Shown piece by piece: positions 7,984 to 17,481 of a stretch of 64,000 nucleotides of DNA; the stretch's first letter is position 1; every line of letters begins with the position of its first letter. Source of the DNA: Psychroserpens algicola (lineage in GTDB: Bacteria > Bacteroidota > Bacteroidia > Flavobacteriales > Flavobacteriaceae); the NCBI RefSeq assembly GCF_014526325.1, contig NZ_JACNMJ010000003.1:124001-188000 (forward strand), in the 5' to 3' direction. The position numbers and the translations under genes are program-made. Below the pieces are notes generated by a model. The model saw nothing but the letters and a program-made list of their open reading frames with translations. It had not been told where the DNA came from and ran no database searches.

Positions 7984-10299
7984 TTATAGTTGTTGTTTTG
8001 AAATCCACAATGGTGCACCATCTTCCCATTTGTTGTGTGTTAATCTCACTTTTTTTCTATCGGAAATACGAATAGCAACAATCTCACCATACATTTGAGG
8101 CGCGAAAATGAAGGATTGTACTATTGGTTGTTCGTCATTAATTCCAAACTCTTCAGTTGAGTAAATAATCCATTTTCCGTCAGGTGAAAAGTGAGGATGA
8201 CCTTCTTGACCAGAATAGGATGTCATCTGTTGAGGCGCAGACCATGAATCATCATCTTGACGTTCAATTAAAAAGATATCCATAGTTTTAACAATATCCT
8301 TTACATTCTTTCCGTGACTATCTGAGCAATACACAATTTTGTTTCCATCTGGTGATATCACGGGAAAATTCTCTTTAGCTTCACTATTGGTTAGGTTCGT
8401 TATTGTTCCGTTTTCCTTTATATAAATGTCCATGTTACCAGAAGCACCACTTCTGTAGACCATTGTATTATTGTCTGCTGAAAAATCTGCAAATCCGTAG
8501 TTGGCGTTTAATGGTGTGATTTTTTCTAAGGTTTCATTTTTCAAATGATAGGTATACACAGCGCCTTGGGCTTTAGGATTTCCTCTAAAACTTCCTGCTG
8601 AAAACTGTAGTGCAGATCCATCAGGTGTGAATTTGGTGTCGATAATTCGAGAAGATTGAGGGTTAAAGTCTTTATCGGCTTTGAAATCGAATAATTTTTC
8701 TACTTCATTGGTATTATAATCTACCATGTAAAACGTAGTCGTGCTACTTAAAAAAGAACTGACGAATAAGGTTATGTAAAGCAAACCAATAGCATATCCC
8801 AAAAACATCATAGTGTATAATTTATACAACGAAGCCATAGGTTTGTTTGCTGATTTCTGCTTTTTATAAATTTTATACATTAATATCAAGGCAATGAGAA
8901 CGACTAATAAAATCAATCCTATGTAAAGCTTAACAGTACTCATTGGGAGAACAAACATACCAACCCAATTGTATAATAGGATAAGAATAATAGTGATAAG
9001 CAAAACGGATAAAACAGAAAATATAAGATGCTTCCAAAATTTGATTTCACGACTTTTTTTTATGCTCCTAACAATTCCCACTATAAACCATATGAGTGCC
9101 AAAACAGGAAGTAATATGATTGGGTATAAAAAAGGTGTAACAAAATCACCAAAGCCTCTGGCAGGATTATAACTGTATACAATTTTGGTGTCATTTGGAA
9201 CAGGTGGAGAGGCAAAAGAACGACGAATACCAAAAAGAGCAATGTCCTTATTTTCTATGCGATCTGAGGCTGGATGATTTTTTACTAGCACATCGCCAAA
9301 AAAATCACCTTTATTACCTTCAGTTTCTTTCAATTCTTTTCCGCCATGATAAACGATGATGCCTGATTTATGATAATAAACATTCATCATATCCATTGTA
9401 ATAGATTTTGATAATGATGAATCTATAGTCTTAGTTATCGGGTTGATTTCAAGAATTCTAAATCTATTTTTTTTAATATCCCGATTAGTTAATAAAATGC
9501 GTTCATTATTAATGACCAAAGGTGACATGGCACCATTTAAACCTTCAGGCGTAATGATATTTTCATTTTCACCATCAACATCTATTTGATACAAATCAGG
9601 CTTGCCATTACTCTCAGACTTATTACTGTAAAAAATAATTTTTGAATCGTCTTCACTCCAGTTTGGACTTCCGTCCCAGCCTTCAGAATTGGTTAGTCGT
9701 TTTACGTTTTCACCATTAGATGACATTGTGTAAATTTCACCTGTACGTTGCATAGCAAATACCAGAAATTTATGTGGTTTTATATCGTGAGATCTATCAC
9801 TAGAGAAAGCGATGGACTGACCATCATGAGAAAATCTGGGTCTAAAATCTCCCGCACTATTATGTGTTAGATTTATTGCGTTATCAACAGATAAGGTGTC
9901 AAAAGGCTTAAACGGTAATTTATAAATTTCTGCATTGCCTTCATGAGAGGATACAAAAGCAATCCAGTTGCCATCAGGCGAGAAATCTATCTGGTCTTGC
10001 ATAGAATTACTCTTTACTAAAAGTCTTGGTAAGGTGTCGCCTTCAATATGTTTGATGAATAAGTGAGGTTTCCCTAATCGCTCCGAAGTAAAGACTACCC
10101 ATTTACCGTCAGGACTAATTTTAGCGTCGTAATCTAAACTTGAATTTTTTGTAAATGGATTAAAACTTTGTCCATTATCTTTCGAAATATGAATGTTCCA
10201 TCCTTGGGGACGAAACGAAGAGTAAAATACTTGATCATTTGTTTGTCCGTTAGCCCAACAACAAAATAGTAATAGAATTATCAACTGTAAGTGCTTCAT
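7984..10299 (-). CDS. Membrane protein with two TolB/PD40-type beta-propeller halves flanking four TM helices
   Basis: A 771-residue protein with a signal peptide (MKHLQLIILLLFCCWANGQ). The first PD40/WD40-like propeller (about 20-340) has repeated SPDGKWVVF, SPDGNWIAF, HDGQSIAFSSD and EDDSKIIFYSN blades. A membrane block (about 385-520) has four hydrophobic helices separated by short basic loops (RSIKKSREIKFWKH; YKIYKKQKSANK). A second propeller (about 540-765) has TPDGSALQFSAG, SADNNTMVYRSG, SPDGNKIVYCSD and SPDGKWIIYSTEE. With an even number of TM helices both propellers should face the periplasm. TolB-like propellers bind peptides or partners; no catalytic residues are evident. It is the first gene of the operon with the amidohydrolase and the collar protein. 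Confidence 0.8.
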   Translation of the reverse strand: MKHLQLIILLLFCCWANGQTNDQVFYSSFRPQGWNIHISKDNGQSFNPFTKNSSLDYDAKISPDGKWVVFTSERLGKPHLFIKHIEGDTLPRLLVKSNSMQDQIDFSPDGNWIAFVSSHEGNAEIYKLPFKPFDTLSVDNAINLTHNSAGDFRPRFSHDGQSIAFSSDRSHDIKPHKFLVFAMQRTGEIYTMSSNGENVKRLTNSEGWDGSPNWSEDDSKIIFYSNKSESNGKPDLYQIDVDGENENIITPEGLNGAMSPLVINNERILLTNRDIKKNRFRILEINPITKTIDSSLSKSITMDMMNVYYHKSGIIVYHGGKELKETEGNKGDFFGDVLVKNHPASDRIENKDIALFGIRRSFASPPVPNDTKIVYSYNPARGFGDFVTPFLYPIILLPVLALIWFIVGIVRSIKKSREIKFWKHLIFSVLSVLLITIILILLYNWVGMFVLPMSTVKLYIGLILLVVLIALILMYKIYKKQKSANKPMASLYKLYTMMFLGYAIGLLYITLFVSSFLSSTTTFYMVDYNTNEVEKLFDFKADKDFNPQSSRIIDTKFTPDGSALQFSAGSFRGNPKAQGAVYTYHLKNETLEKITPLNANYGFADFSADNNTMVYRSGASGNMDIYIKENGTITNLTNSEAKENFPVISPDGNKIVYCSDSHGKNVKDIVKTMDIFLIERQDDDSWSAPQQMTSYSGQEGHPHFSPDGKWIIYSTEEFGINDEQPIVQSFIFAPQMYGEIVAIRISDRKKVRLTHNKWEDGAPLWISKQQL

Positions 10300-10319
10300 A
10301 ATATGACTGCTAGTGATTT

Positions 10320-10350
10320 AAAAAGCCGCTCCCCACAAACGGCTTTTTTT
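10320..10350 (-). terminator. Terminator of the 10397-10810 lipoprotein gene
   Basis: Stem 10320-10328 / 10340-10348 with an 11-nt loop and A/T runs on both sides. It lies about 50 nt past the minus-strand lipoprotein stop and before the propeller gene start. Confidence 0.8.
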
Positions 10351-10396
10351 GATGATAAATAGGTTTGATATTTATTATAGGTTTGGGTATTGTATA

Positions 10397-10810
10397 TTAA
10401 CCTTCTATTTTATCAAAGACGACAGTCTCATCATTATCACTGTTAATAGTGAGTAAGTTTTCAGTAATGGATATGATCTCAGCGTTAATGGTGTCACCTT
10501 CAAAAGATATGGTGATATCAGTATTGTTTGTAAGTGTAAATGAGGCTGTATTGATACCTGATGATTCACAATTATCTGCAATTATTTCAAAATTTTCAAT
10601 GGTAAAAGTTCCATTATTTGAAAACTGTATATAACTCATTTTTTCGCAATCTGTGTAAGATCCAGGTGTAACGGACTCATTGTACCATTTTCCTGATATT
10701 AATAATTCTCTTACTGTAAGTTCGCCATCAGAATTATTATCATCGTCGCCACTGCAGTTAATTGTTAAGAGTGCCAAAATTAAAAGTCCAAGGTGTTTAA
10801 TTGTTTTCAT
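10397..10810 (-). CDS. Lipocalin-like outer-membrane/periplasmic lipoprotein
   Basis: A 137-residue protein beginning with a lipoprotein signal (MKTIKHLGLLILALLTINC, Cys19 the likely lipidated residue) followed by SGDDDNNSDGE. The Asp/Asn-rich stretch after the Cys resembles the lipoprotein export signal of Bacteroidota that sends lipoproteins to the cell surface. The body (LLISGKWYNESVTPG, YIQFSNNGTFTIENFE, TDITISFEGDTINAEIISITENLLTI) has the strand pattern of the small 'lipocalin-like' domains common in this family. Two cysteines (DCEKMSY and DNCESS) may pair. Its function is not known. It has its own terminator, so it appears monocistronic. Confidence 0.75.
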   Translation of the reverse strand: MKTIKHLGLLILALLTINCSGDDDNNSDGELTVRELLISGKWYNESVTPGSYTDCEKMSYIQFSNNGTFTIENFEIIADNCESSGINTASFTLTNNTDITISFEGDTINAEIISITENLLTINSDNDETVVFDKIEG

Positions 10811-10845
10811 GATTTAATTGTTTTCAGAGTTTAATGTTTTAAAGA

Positions 10846-10892
10846 AAAAGGAAACAACGGTAACTCCACGTTTTAAATTGTTGCTTCCTTTT
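10846..10892 (-). terminator. Possible terminator of the decayed T9SS gene
   Basis: Arms 10846-10858 and 10880-10892 pair over 13 positions with one A-C mismatch and a 21-nt loop, ending in T on the minus strand. It begins 25 nt after the remnant's stop, where that gene's terminator would be expected. Confidence 0.45.
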
Positions 10893-10916
10893 CTCAACTG
10901 ATTAATAGCATCTTTA

Positions 10917-11048
10917 CTATCGTTTGATAAATTTTATCTTTTTTATAATTTCATTTTTTAAAAGGATATTTAGCTGATATGTTCCTTTTTTTAAATGATC
11001 AATGCTTAAATATATCTTTTCATCTTTATCGATTGGATGATTATCCAT
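10917..11048 (-). pseudogene. Orphan T9SS type A C-terminal sorting domain remnant
   Basis: The minus strand reads 43 residues from an ATG at 11046-11048 to a TAG at 10917-10919. The sequence (DKDEKIYLSIDHLKKGTYQL, then NILLKNEIIKKIKFIKR) has the pattern of the last strands of the Por-type T9SS sorting domain: 'i.i..L..G.Y.l.i......i.KKiiK.' at a protein's very end. An in-frame TAA at 11070-11072 cuts it off from anything upstream, and no signal peptide or passenger is present. I take it as the 3' remnant of a deleted or broken secreted-protein gene. It differs from the type B tails of the intact neighbours, so it is not a copy of them. Confidence 0.6.
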
Positions 11049-11186
11049 GTTAAATGAGCTATTAAATTCTTAACTGGTAGTAAAATTATAGAGAAACCAA
11101 AGGCTTAGGTAGACAATATGTTTCAGAGTATAAAACAAATGTTTCGGATATCTGAAATTCAATTTAATTGTCTGAAAAACAAATAA

Positions 11187-14100
11187 TTATGATTTGTTTT
11201 TTTTAGATGAAAATTCATTAGGTGTGGAGTGGTACATCTCTTTAAAGCACTTGATAAAGTAGGATGGTGTATTAAATCCAACCTGATATGCTATTTCAGA
11301 AATAGTAGCGTCTGAGTTTTCTAGTAAACCTTTAGCTAGCTTTAGGCGTTGTGCTCTAATAAACTCAGAAGTACTCATGCCAACAATTGCTTTTAGTTTT
11401 CTGTGAAGTTGAGTTCTACTCATTTGCATGGCTATAACGAATGCTTCACTGGTGAAATCAGGATCGGTAATTTTATCGTCTAAAATTTGTTTTAAACGTT
11501 TGAGAAAATCAGCTTCAGTTGAAGTAATAGGTAGCTCAGGGTTTATAGTAAAGTTTTTGCTAAAATGTTTCTGAAGTTGATGACGGTTCTCGATTAGTTT
11601 TTGAACCCTTAATTGTAGTTTTTCACTATTAAAAGGTTTTGTGATATAAGCATCAGCACCAGTTTTCAAACCTTCAATTTCATTTTGATTGCCAACCTTA
11701 GCAGTTAAGAGTATGATTGGAATATGACTTGTAAGTTCGTTATATTTTAAAATATTACACAAATGGATGCCATCTTTAACAGGCATCATTATGTCACTAA
11801 TTATTATGTCCGGAATATGTTTTAAGGCCTTTTCTATACCGATTTCTCCGTTTTCAGCTTCTATAATTTGATAACGATCTTTAAAAATTGATATGACAAA
11901 TGCTCGTATATCATTGTCATCTTCAACTATTAACAAAAGTGGATGTTCTTTAGTGTTATGAATTTTGTTATTTAAGTCATCTAAAGCTTCTTGTTGCTTG
12001 ATTAATGGTTTTATTTCTGAAGTTTCAAAAGCATTTTTATCTAAAGGTAATGTAACCGTGAACTGAACTTTATCTTGATCGACTGTGTTAGCTGTAATAC
12101 TACCTTTTGATAAATTTACAAGTTCTTTTACCAATGCCAAGCCGACACCAACACCATCAGAAGCTTCATTGTTTTGGTAAAAACGCTGAAATAGTTTTTC
12201 AAAGTCTTTTTTAGAAATACTGGTGTTAACATTGATAATGGATAATACAAGTGTTTGGTTTACACTGTTAGCATCCATTATAATTTCAGAGTGTTCAGGT
12301 GCATATTTTATAGCGTTTGATAGCAAATTTGAAACAATTTTTTCTACTAAATCGGTATCATACCATGCTTGAGATAAGTTGTCTATACTACTGGTAATTT
12401 GAATCTGTTTTTCATCAGCTTTATATTGAAAAGCAGCTACAATTTGTTGTAACAAAATATTAAGATTGCCTTGTTCTACCTGTAATCGGAGTTGACCAGA
12501 GTCTATGATAGATAAATCCAGCATCTGATTTACTAAATTAAGTAAGCGGTTGGCATTCTGTTTCACTAGATTAAGCTCTTTTCGATCTTCAGGATGAAGC
12601 GTGTCTTTTGATAACTGATGATCTATAGGTCCTGAAATGAGCGTTAATGGAGTTCTAAATTCATGAGAAATATTCGTGTATAATTTGGTTTTAAAATCAT
12701 CTAGTTTTTTGAGACGCTCAGTTTCTGCATGCTCTAATTGCAATTGCGTTTTTACACTCCATCGAAACTCTAAATATTTGTAAATTCCGTAGAGCAGAAG
12801 TAAAAAGAGAAGGACATACACCACTTTTAATGTGGTCGTAAAATACCAAGGTTTTAAAATTTCAAAGGTATACCTTGTTGGCGTTTTATTCCAAACACCA
12901 TCATAATTGCTTGATGTCACCATAAAGGTGTAATCATCTGAAGGTAAATTGGTATAATGTGCCACATTATTGGTACTTGGAATAGACCAATCGGTATCAT
13001 GATTTAATAACTTGTAGCGATAGAGGTTTTTTAGAGGAGCAGAAAAATGTAAACTGGCAAAGGTGAATGTTACTGTATTTTGTTTGTGATTAAATTGCGC
13101 ATTTGCAGTCATTGGATACGTATCATTAAACACTTCAAATTTAGAAATCACCGTTTTGGGTTTTACGCTATTTATGGTCAATTCATCTGGAGAAAACCAG
13201 TTAACACCTTCTAAACCTCCAAAATAAAGTGTGCCATCATTGGCTTCGTAATAGGCTCCAGTATTAAATTCGAAAGCCTGCAATCCACTATTGTCACTGA
13301 AGTTTTCTACGCATTTTTTGAATTCATCATTTGGATTAAATTTTGTGATTCCTTTATTAGAACTCAGCCATAAATTACCTAATTTATCAGGCAGAATAGC
13401 ATAAATAACATTATTTGATAAACCATTAGCAATTGTAAATGCTTTAGCAGATTTATCTAAAGTATGATAGGCTTTTAAACCATTACCATTAGTTCCTATC
13501 CATAGAACTTCATTTTTGTAATACAGAGACTTGATTTTATCTTTAATACCTTCAATAGCATTAATTGTTTTGGTATTACCATCTAAAAAAAACAGGCCGT
13601 CGTTTTCACTACCAATCCATAAATTATGGTCTTTTCCTTTAATAACCGTTCTGATATTATTAGTTGTTAATATAGAATTATCACTTCGGAAATGTTCAAT
13701 TATCCCTTTTTCAGTATCATAAAGGATAATACCGCTATCTCTGGTGCAAAGCCAAAACTGATTTGGAGCATGTTTGTAAATTTTCCATATGGTCTGATGT
13801 TTTAGAGCCTCGATGCTCTGAAATGATCCGTTGTCATTCATGTATTGTAGACCTTCACCTTGATGACCTATCCATAATTTTTCATCACTAAATAATAAAC
13901 TCATTATTCTGTTGCTGGCAATATTAGAAGTATTGGTCGTATAGGTATGATATAAGTTTGTTTTAGGATTGATAACCGATAGACCTTTTCCTGAGGTGCC
14001 AAGCCATAAAGAATTCTGTTTGTCTAAAGTTATTGCACGAATCACATCTACATTGACATCTTTTGGAGTTTGATCATTAGTAAGAACATTAAACTTTATG

Positions 14101-15071
14101 AGATGCTCGTCATAGTAACTTAATCCTGCGCCATCGGTTCCAAGCCAAACGGTACCTGTATAATCTTGATACAAACACAAGACATCATTGTATTGTAAGG
14201 CATAAGGATTGTCTTTGTTTTCGGTGAAATGAGATACGTTTTGTCGTGATGAATCTAAAATATATAAACCATTTCCGTAGGTCGCTATCCAGAGATTATT
14301 GTTGAGGTCTACAAGTATATCTTGAATGTTTAGCGTTGAAGGAAGTTGCGGATGCTTAAATTTTTTAATGGTATTAGATTTCTCTGATTTATAATATAAG
14401 CCATTTTCAAAACTTCCTAGCCACAACGTTTTGTTACTTGAAACAGTTATTGTACTAAAGTTTTGCTCTTCATTTTCAACCTGTAGGGTGTTAAAAGTCG
14501 TGTCGTTAAATACAAAGACATGATCAGAAGTTGCCAAATAGTGCTCGTTTCCTGAAAGAAGAATGTCATAAATATTGAGGTCTTTAAGCTGACTTTTGTA
14601 AACCTTAAGTGTGTCTTTTGTACTGTGATCTATTTTATATAGTCCATTGCCATATGTACCAATATAGTAGTCTTTTTTATCGTTCTGAATAATGACACTG
14701 GCATTTTGTATTGCAGATACAGATTTAAATTCCTGGCTGTAAGTATTAAATTTTTCCAAGACTCCCGAATTACTTATAATCCAGAATTCAGCATTTCTAT
14801 CGACATACAATTTTCCTAATTTACTATAGGAAGGTCGCGTGACATCTTCAAATTGCTTATTAAAAAATGTAAAATCTCTACCATCATATTTATTAAGTCC
14901 ATCCTGCGTCGCAAACCACATATAGCCAATAGAATCCTGAGCAATACTCACAACACTATTTTGCGATAAACCCTGAGCAACTGTTAATTCACGAAAAGAC
15001 ATTTGTGTATGGTCTTGAGCAAAACTACTTAGACTTAAAAAAAGAAAAATTACAGAAACAATACGATACAT
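11187..15071 (-). CDS. Hybrid two-component system: Reg_prop propeller sensor, histidine kinase, receiver, AraC output
   Basis: About 1294 residues from ATG 15069-15071 (MYRIVSVIFLFLSLSSFAQ signal); the in-frame codon at 15083 is a TTG and less likely. Order: periplasmic two-component propeller repeats (about 25-640; LWIGTNGNGL-type blades), Y_Y_Y domain (about 660-740), TM helix (~755), HisKA with SHEFRTPLTL (His near 802), HATPase, receiver with phospho-Asp near 1093 (IIISDIMMP), and C-terminal AraC HTH (about 1190-1290). This is the HTCS architecture that in Bacteroides senses glycans and controls PULs. No SusC/SusD pair is visible here; the neighbours are T9SS surface proteins. The kinase G1 box is degenerate: N947-V-N949-T-S951 where D-x-G-x-G is expected, while the N box (NLLSNAIKYA) and G2 box (GVGVGLAL) remain. 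Confidence 0.92.
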   Translation of the reverse strand: MYRIVSVIFLFLSLSSFAQDHTQMSFRELTVAQGLSQNSVVSIAQDSIGYMWFATQDGLNKYDGRDFTFFNKQFEDVTRPSYSKLGKLYVDRNAEFWIISNSGVLEKFNTYSQEFKSVSAIQNASVIIQNDKKDYYIGTYGNGLYKIDHSTKDTLKVYKSQLKDLNIYDILLSGNEHYLATSDHVFVFNDTTFNTLQVENEEQNFSTITVSSNKTLWLGSFENGLYYKSEKSNTIKKFKHPQLPSTLNIQDILVDLNNNLWIATYGNGLYILDSSRQNVSHFTENKDNPYALQYNDVLCLYQDYTGTVWLGTDGAGLSYYDEHLIKFNVLTNDQTPKDVNVDVIRAITLDKQNSLWLGTSGKGLSVINPKTNLYHTYTTNTSNIASNRIMSLLFSDEKLWIGHQGEGLQYMNDNGSFQSIEALKHQTIWKIYKHAPNQFWLCTRDSGIILYDTEKGIIEHFRSDNSILTTNNIRTVIKGKDHNLWIGSENDGLFFLDGNTKTINAIEGIKDKIKSLYYKNEVLWIGTNGNGLKAYHTLDKSAKAFTIANGLSNNVIYAILPDKLGNLWLSSNKGITKFNPNDEFKKCVENFSDNSGLQAFEFNTGAYYEANDGTLYFGGLEGVNWFSPDELTINSVKPKTVISKFEVFNDTYPMTANAQFNHKQNTVTFTFASLHFSAPLKNLYRYKLLNHDTDWSIPSTNNVAHYTNLPSDDYTFMVTSSNYDGVWNKTPTRYTFEILKPWYFTTTLKVVYVLLFLLLLYGIYKYLEFRWSVKTQLQLEHAETERLKKLDDFKTKLYTNISHEFRTPLTLISGPIDHQLSKDTLHPEDRKELNLVKQNANRLLNLVNQMLDLSIIDSGQLRLQVEQGNLNILLQQIVAAFQYKADEKQIQITSSIDNLSQAWYDTDLVEKIVSNLLSNAIKYAPEHSEIIMDANSVNQTLVLSIINVNTSISKKDFEKLFQRFYQNNEASDGVGVGLALVKELVNLSKGSITANTVDQDKVQFTVTLPLDKNAFETSEIKPLIKQQEALDDLNNKIHNTKEHPLLLIVEDDNDIRAFVISIFKDRYQIIEAENGEIGIEKALKHIPDIIISDIMMPVKDGIHLCNILKYNELTSHIPIILLTAKVGNQNEIEGLKTGADAYITKPFNSEKLQLRVQKLIENRHQLQKHFSKNFTINPELPITSTEADFLKRLKQILDDKITDPDFTSEAFVIAMQMSRTQLHRKLKAIVGMSTSEFIRAQRLKLAKGLLENSDATISEIAYQVGFNTPSYFIKCFKEMYHSTPNEFSSKKNKS

Positions 15072-15135
15072 TTCGTGCTTCAAGGTTTGAACCTAAAGTT
15101 AAGTAATAAATACGAAATACTTGTAAATAAGTTAG

Positions 15136-17463
15136 TTATCGTCGTAGAGCAAAATGGCCAGTAAACGTTCTGCCATCAACAAGTGTTACAGTAAACCAAT
15201 AGTCATCACTTGGTAAAGCCTTGCCATGTAGTGTGCCATCCCAACCTGCGCTTTCATTGGTGAATTGTGTAATCAGTTTTCCGTAGCGATTAAAAATTCT
15301 GATAATTGTTCCTTGATTAGATGTTGAATTTGCACCATAAATTTGCCAGCGTTCATGATAAGGGTCTCCATTAGGCGTGAAATACTTTGGAAATCCTAAT
15401 ACGGAAAACGTTTTTTCAGTAATACCGCATCCGTTTAAATCTCTCACAAAAACCGTATGAAATCCAGGAGATACATTTGTAAAGGTATTGTCATTTTGAT
15501 AGGTACCTTCAATGTCATCTAAAGCGTATTCATAGTCACCTTCGCCAGAAACTTCTACAATAACCGTATTGTTTGTCGTACCTTCAGTTATAATAATATC
15601 TTCAATCGTGGCCACATTAGATGCTAAAACGGTTATCGTTCTACTTGCTGAGCAACCATTAGGATCGGTAACAATAACGGTATAAGTTCCAGCTTCATTA
15701 ATGTCGTTAAATGTTGTATTGACAGTAGTAGTTGTGCCATTAAATTGCCATTCGTAATAGTAATTATTTGGAGAATCATTTAAAACACCACCAACGAGTG
15801 TGATGGTTTCAGGAAATGTATTTAAACAATAAATAAAGGTTTCGTCGTCTAGTAACAGTGGTGTATAGAGTACAACCAAATCTGCTGTTGCAATAGAGTA
15901 ACATTGGTTGTTTTGTTCCACTTTAACAAAAATAGTTTGTGTGTTTTGTGTTGTATTCTGAAATGTGCCTGGTAAGGGGTTGTTTTCTAAAAATGCATCT
16001 TCTTCTGTGGCATAAAATCTAACAATAGCATCTGCTGGAATTTGATCTTCGATTGATGCGGTGATATCATTAAGATTAAAATCTGCAAAACCGTCTATGA
16101 TTGCATCGTCGCAGACTTCTAGAGGCGGAATTGAAATGATGTTATTTGAAATTTGTAATTCTATTTCTGCAATAGCAAAACAGTTCGCTTGATTAATCAC
16201 TCGTGCATAAACCGTTTGAAACGGATTAGTATTTTGAAAATTTGAAGCCTCTGAAATAGGATTAATATCTAATTCAGCATCAGTTTCAGAAAGGAAAAAA
16301 TTGGTTACAGCCAGAGATGAATCGGAGTTAGTAACCAGGTTTTCAGCATTAAACAAATTGTAAAAGGTTAATCCGTCTTGATTTTGATCACACTCTATTA
16401 AAACCGCATCAACAACTTCAGGGTTTTCAGCATATTCAATTCGAATTTCACCAAAAAGCAAACAGTTGTCTTTGGTGATTTCAACTTCATAAAACCCAGC
16501 ATCGTCAATGTCTAATGCAGTGCCAGTTTCTCCTAAAAGTTCTACACCGTCTTTAAACCATTTGTAGGTGTTGTTAGCACCAGGTTCATTAGTCTGAATA
16601 ACGAAAGTATCATCACCACAAATCCCATTTCCATTTGATACCAAACGATCTGGACCTAAATCTGTAGACAGCCTGAAGCTTCCTGCTTCTAGAAATACAG
16701 CCGAATCATATCTGAAATTTTGCTCATCAGCTATCACTAATTTTACATGATAAGTTTCGTTTGGCATTATTTGCGCTGTCGCAGTTAGTATCGCCGTTTG
16801 TCCGTTAAAATTAGTAGGAGAGACTGTTGGATTAAATCCTCCAAAATAGGCTTCGTTCTCAGCGTCACATCCTGGAAGATCAGGATGAACAGTAGTCACT
16901 TTTACAGGCGTTTGCGTTCCAGGTACTAGAGCAATGTTAGTATATTGCTGACCATTTGCCGGACGAATTAAAAAGCCAAACAAATCTGAAAAATTACAAG
17001 TATTAGAGTTTCCTTCCTGATATTCTTCAGAAGCAAAAATATACCTAAAGCTAATTTCAGAAGCAATAGAGGTGAAGTCAAACTCTAGAATGGTAGCGTT
17101 AAAGGTATTGGTTTCGTTTAAAATAACTTCTAGGTCGTTATCACCAGCCCAACCTGGAGCATCATCATCACTAAGGTTGTCATTAGGACCAGGAACATTA
17201 GAGAGTTTACCAGTACTTAACACAATTCCAGATTCAAACGGAAATGTGGTTCCTGTAGCATCAAAAAAACCATAGCTTTCATCTGAAGTATCAAAATTTC
17301 CACCAACAACATTAGTGACAACAACATTATCGATGCAATCACTATCAATAAGAATATCTTCAACCAGTTGTTGAGGCGAATATGTTTGCCAGTCTACAGC
17401 GATGTTTTGTCCAAAACCAACTACAGAAAGTAACCCAATAAAGAATTTGAAAATAAATTTCAT
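15136..17463 (-). CDS. T9SS type B-sorted surface protein, choice-of-anchor L head, 2 repeats
   Basis: 775 residues from ATG 17461-17463 (MKFIFKFFIGLLSVVGFGQ signal); the reading from 17484 would start inside the promoter. Residues ~25-280 match the choice-of-anchor L domain (GGNFDTSDESYGFFDATGTT, FIFASEEY-type motif seen as YIFASEEYQEG, then LVIADEQNFRYDSAVF). A PKD/Ig-like segment follows, then two Asp-rich ~95-residue repeats (about 358-544, CDQNQDGLTFYNL and CDDAIIDGFADFNL), an Ig-like domain with GTYTVIVTDPNGC, and the type B T9SS tail (FPKYFTPNGDPYHERWQI ... GHFALRR). The tail directs outer-membrane crossing and surface attachment or release. It lies 52 nt upstream of the hybrid kinase on the same strand and may share its mRNA. 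Confidence 0.88.
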   Translation of the reverse strand: MKFIFKFFIGLLSVVGFGQNIAVDWQTYSPQQLVEDILIDSDCIDNVVVTNVVGGNFDTSDESYGFFDATGTTFPFESGIVLSTGKLSNVPGPNDNLSDDDAPGWAGDNDLEVILNETNTFNATILEFDFTSIASEISFRYIFASEEYQEGNSNTCNFSDLFGFLIRPANGQQYTNIALVPGTQTPVKVTTVHPDLPGCDAENEAYFGGFNPTVSPTNFNGQTAILTATAQIMPNETYHVKLVIADEQNFRYDSAVFLEAGSFRLSTDLGPDRLVSNGNGICGDDTFVIQTNEPGANNTYKWFKDGVELLGETGTALDIDDAGFYEVEITKDNCLLFGEIRIEYAENPEVVDAVLIECDQNQDGLTFYNLFNAENLVTNSDSSLAVTNFFLSETDAELDINPISEASNFQNTNPFQTVYARVINQANCFAIAEIELQISNNIISIPPLEVCDDAIIDGFADFNLNDITASIEDQIPADAIVRFYATEEDAFLENNPLPGTFQNTTQNTQTIFVKVEQNNQCYSIATADLVVLYTPLLLDDETFIYCLNTFPETITLVGGVLNDSPNNYYYEWQFNGTTTTVNTTFNDINEAGTYTVIVTDPNGCSASRTITVLASNVATIEDIIITEGTTNNTVIVEVSGEGDYEYALDDIEGTYQNDNTFTNVSPGFHTVFVRDLNGCGITEKTFSVLGFPKYFTPNGDPYHERWQIYGANSTSNQGTIIRIFNRYGKLITQFTNESAGWDGTLHGKALPSDDYWFTVTLVDGRTFTGHFALRR

Positions 17464-17481
17464 TAGCAATTTTTCCGACTG

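Larger units (their letters stand above)
10811..11186. other. Gene-free stretch holding a decayed T9SS gene tail
   Basis: 376 nt between the lipoprotein and the hybrid kinase. It holds the short remnant at 10917-11048, a hairpin at 10846-10892 and the presumed promoter of the lipoprotein. I see nothing else coding. Confidence 0.6.
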
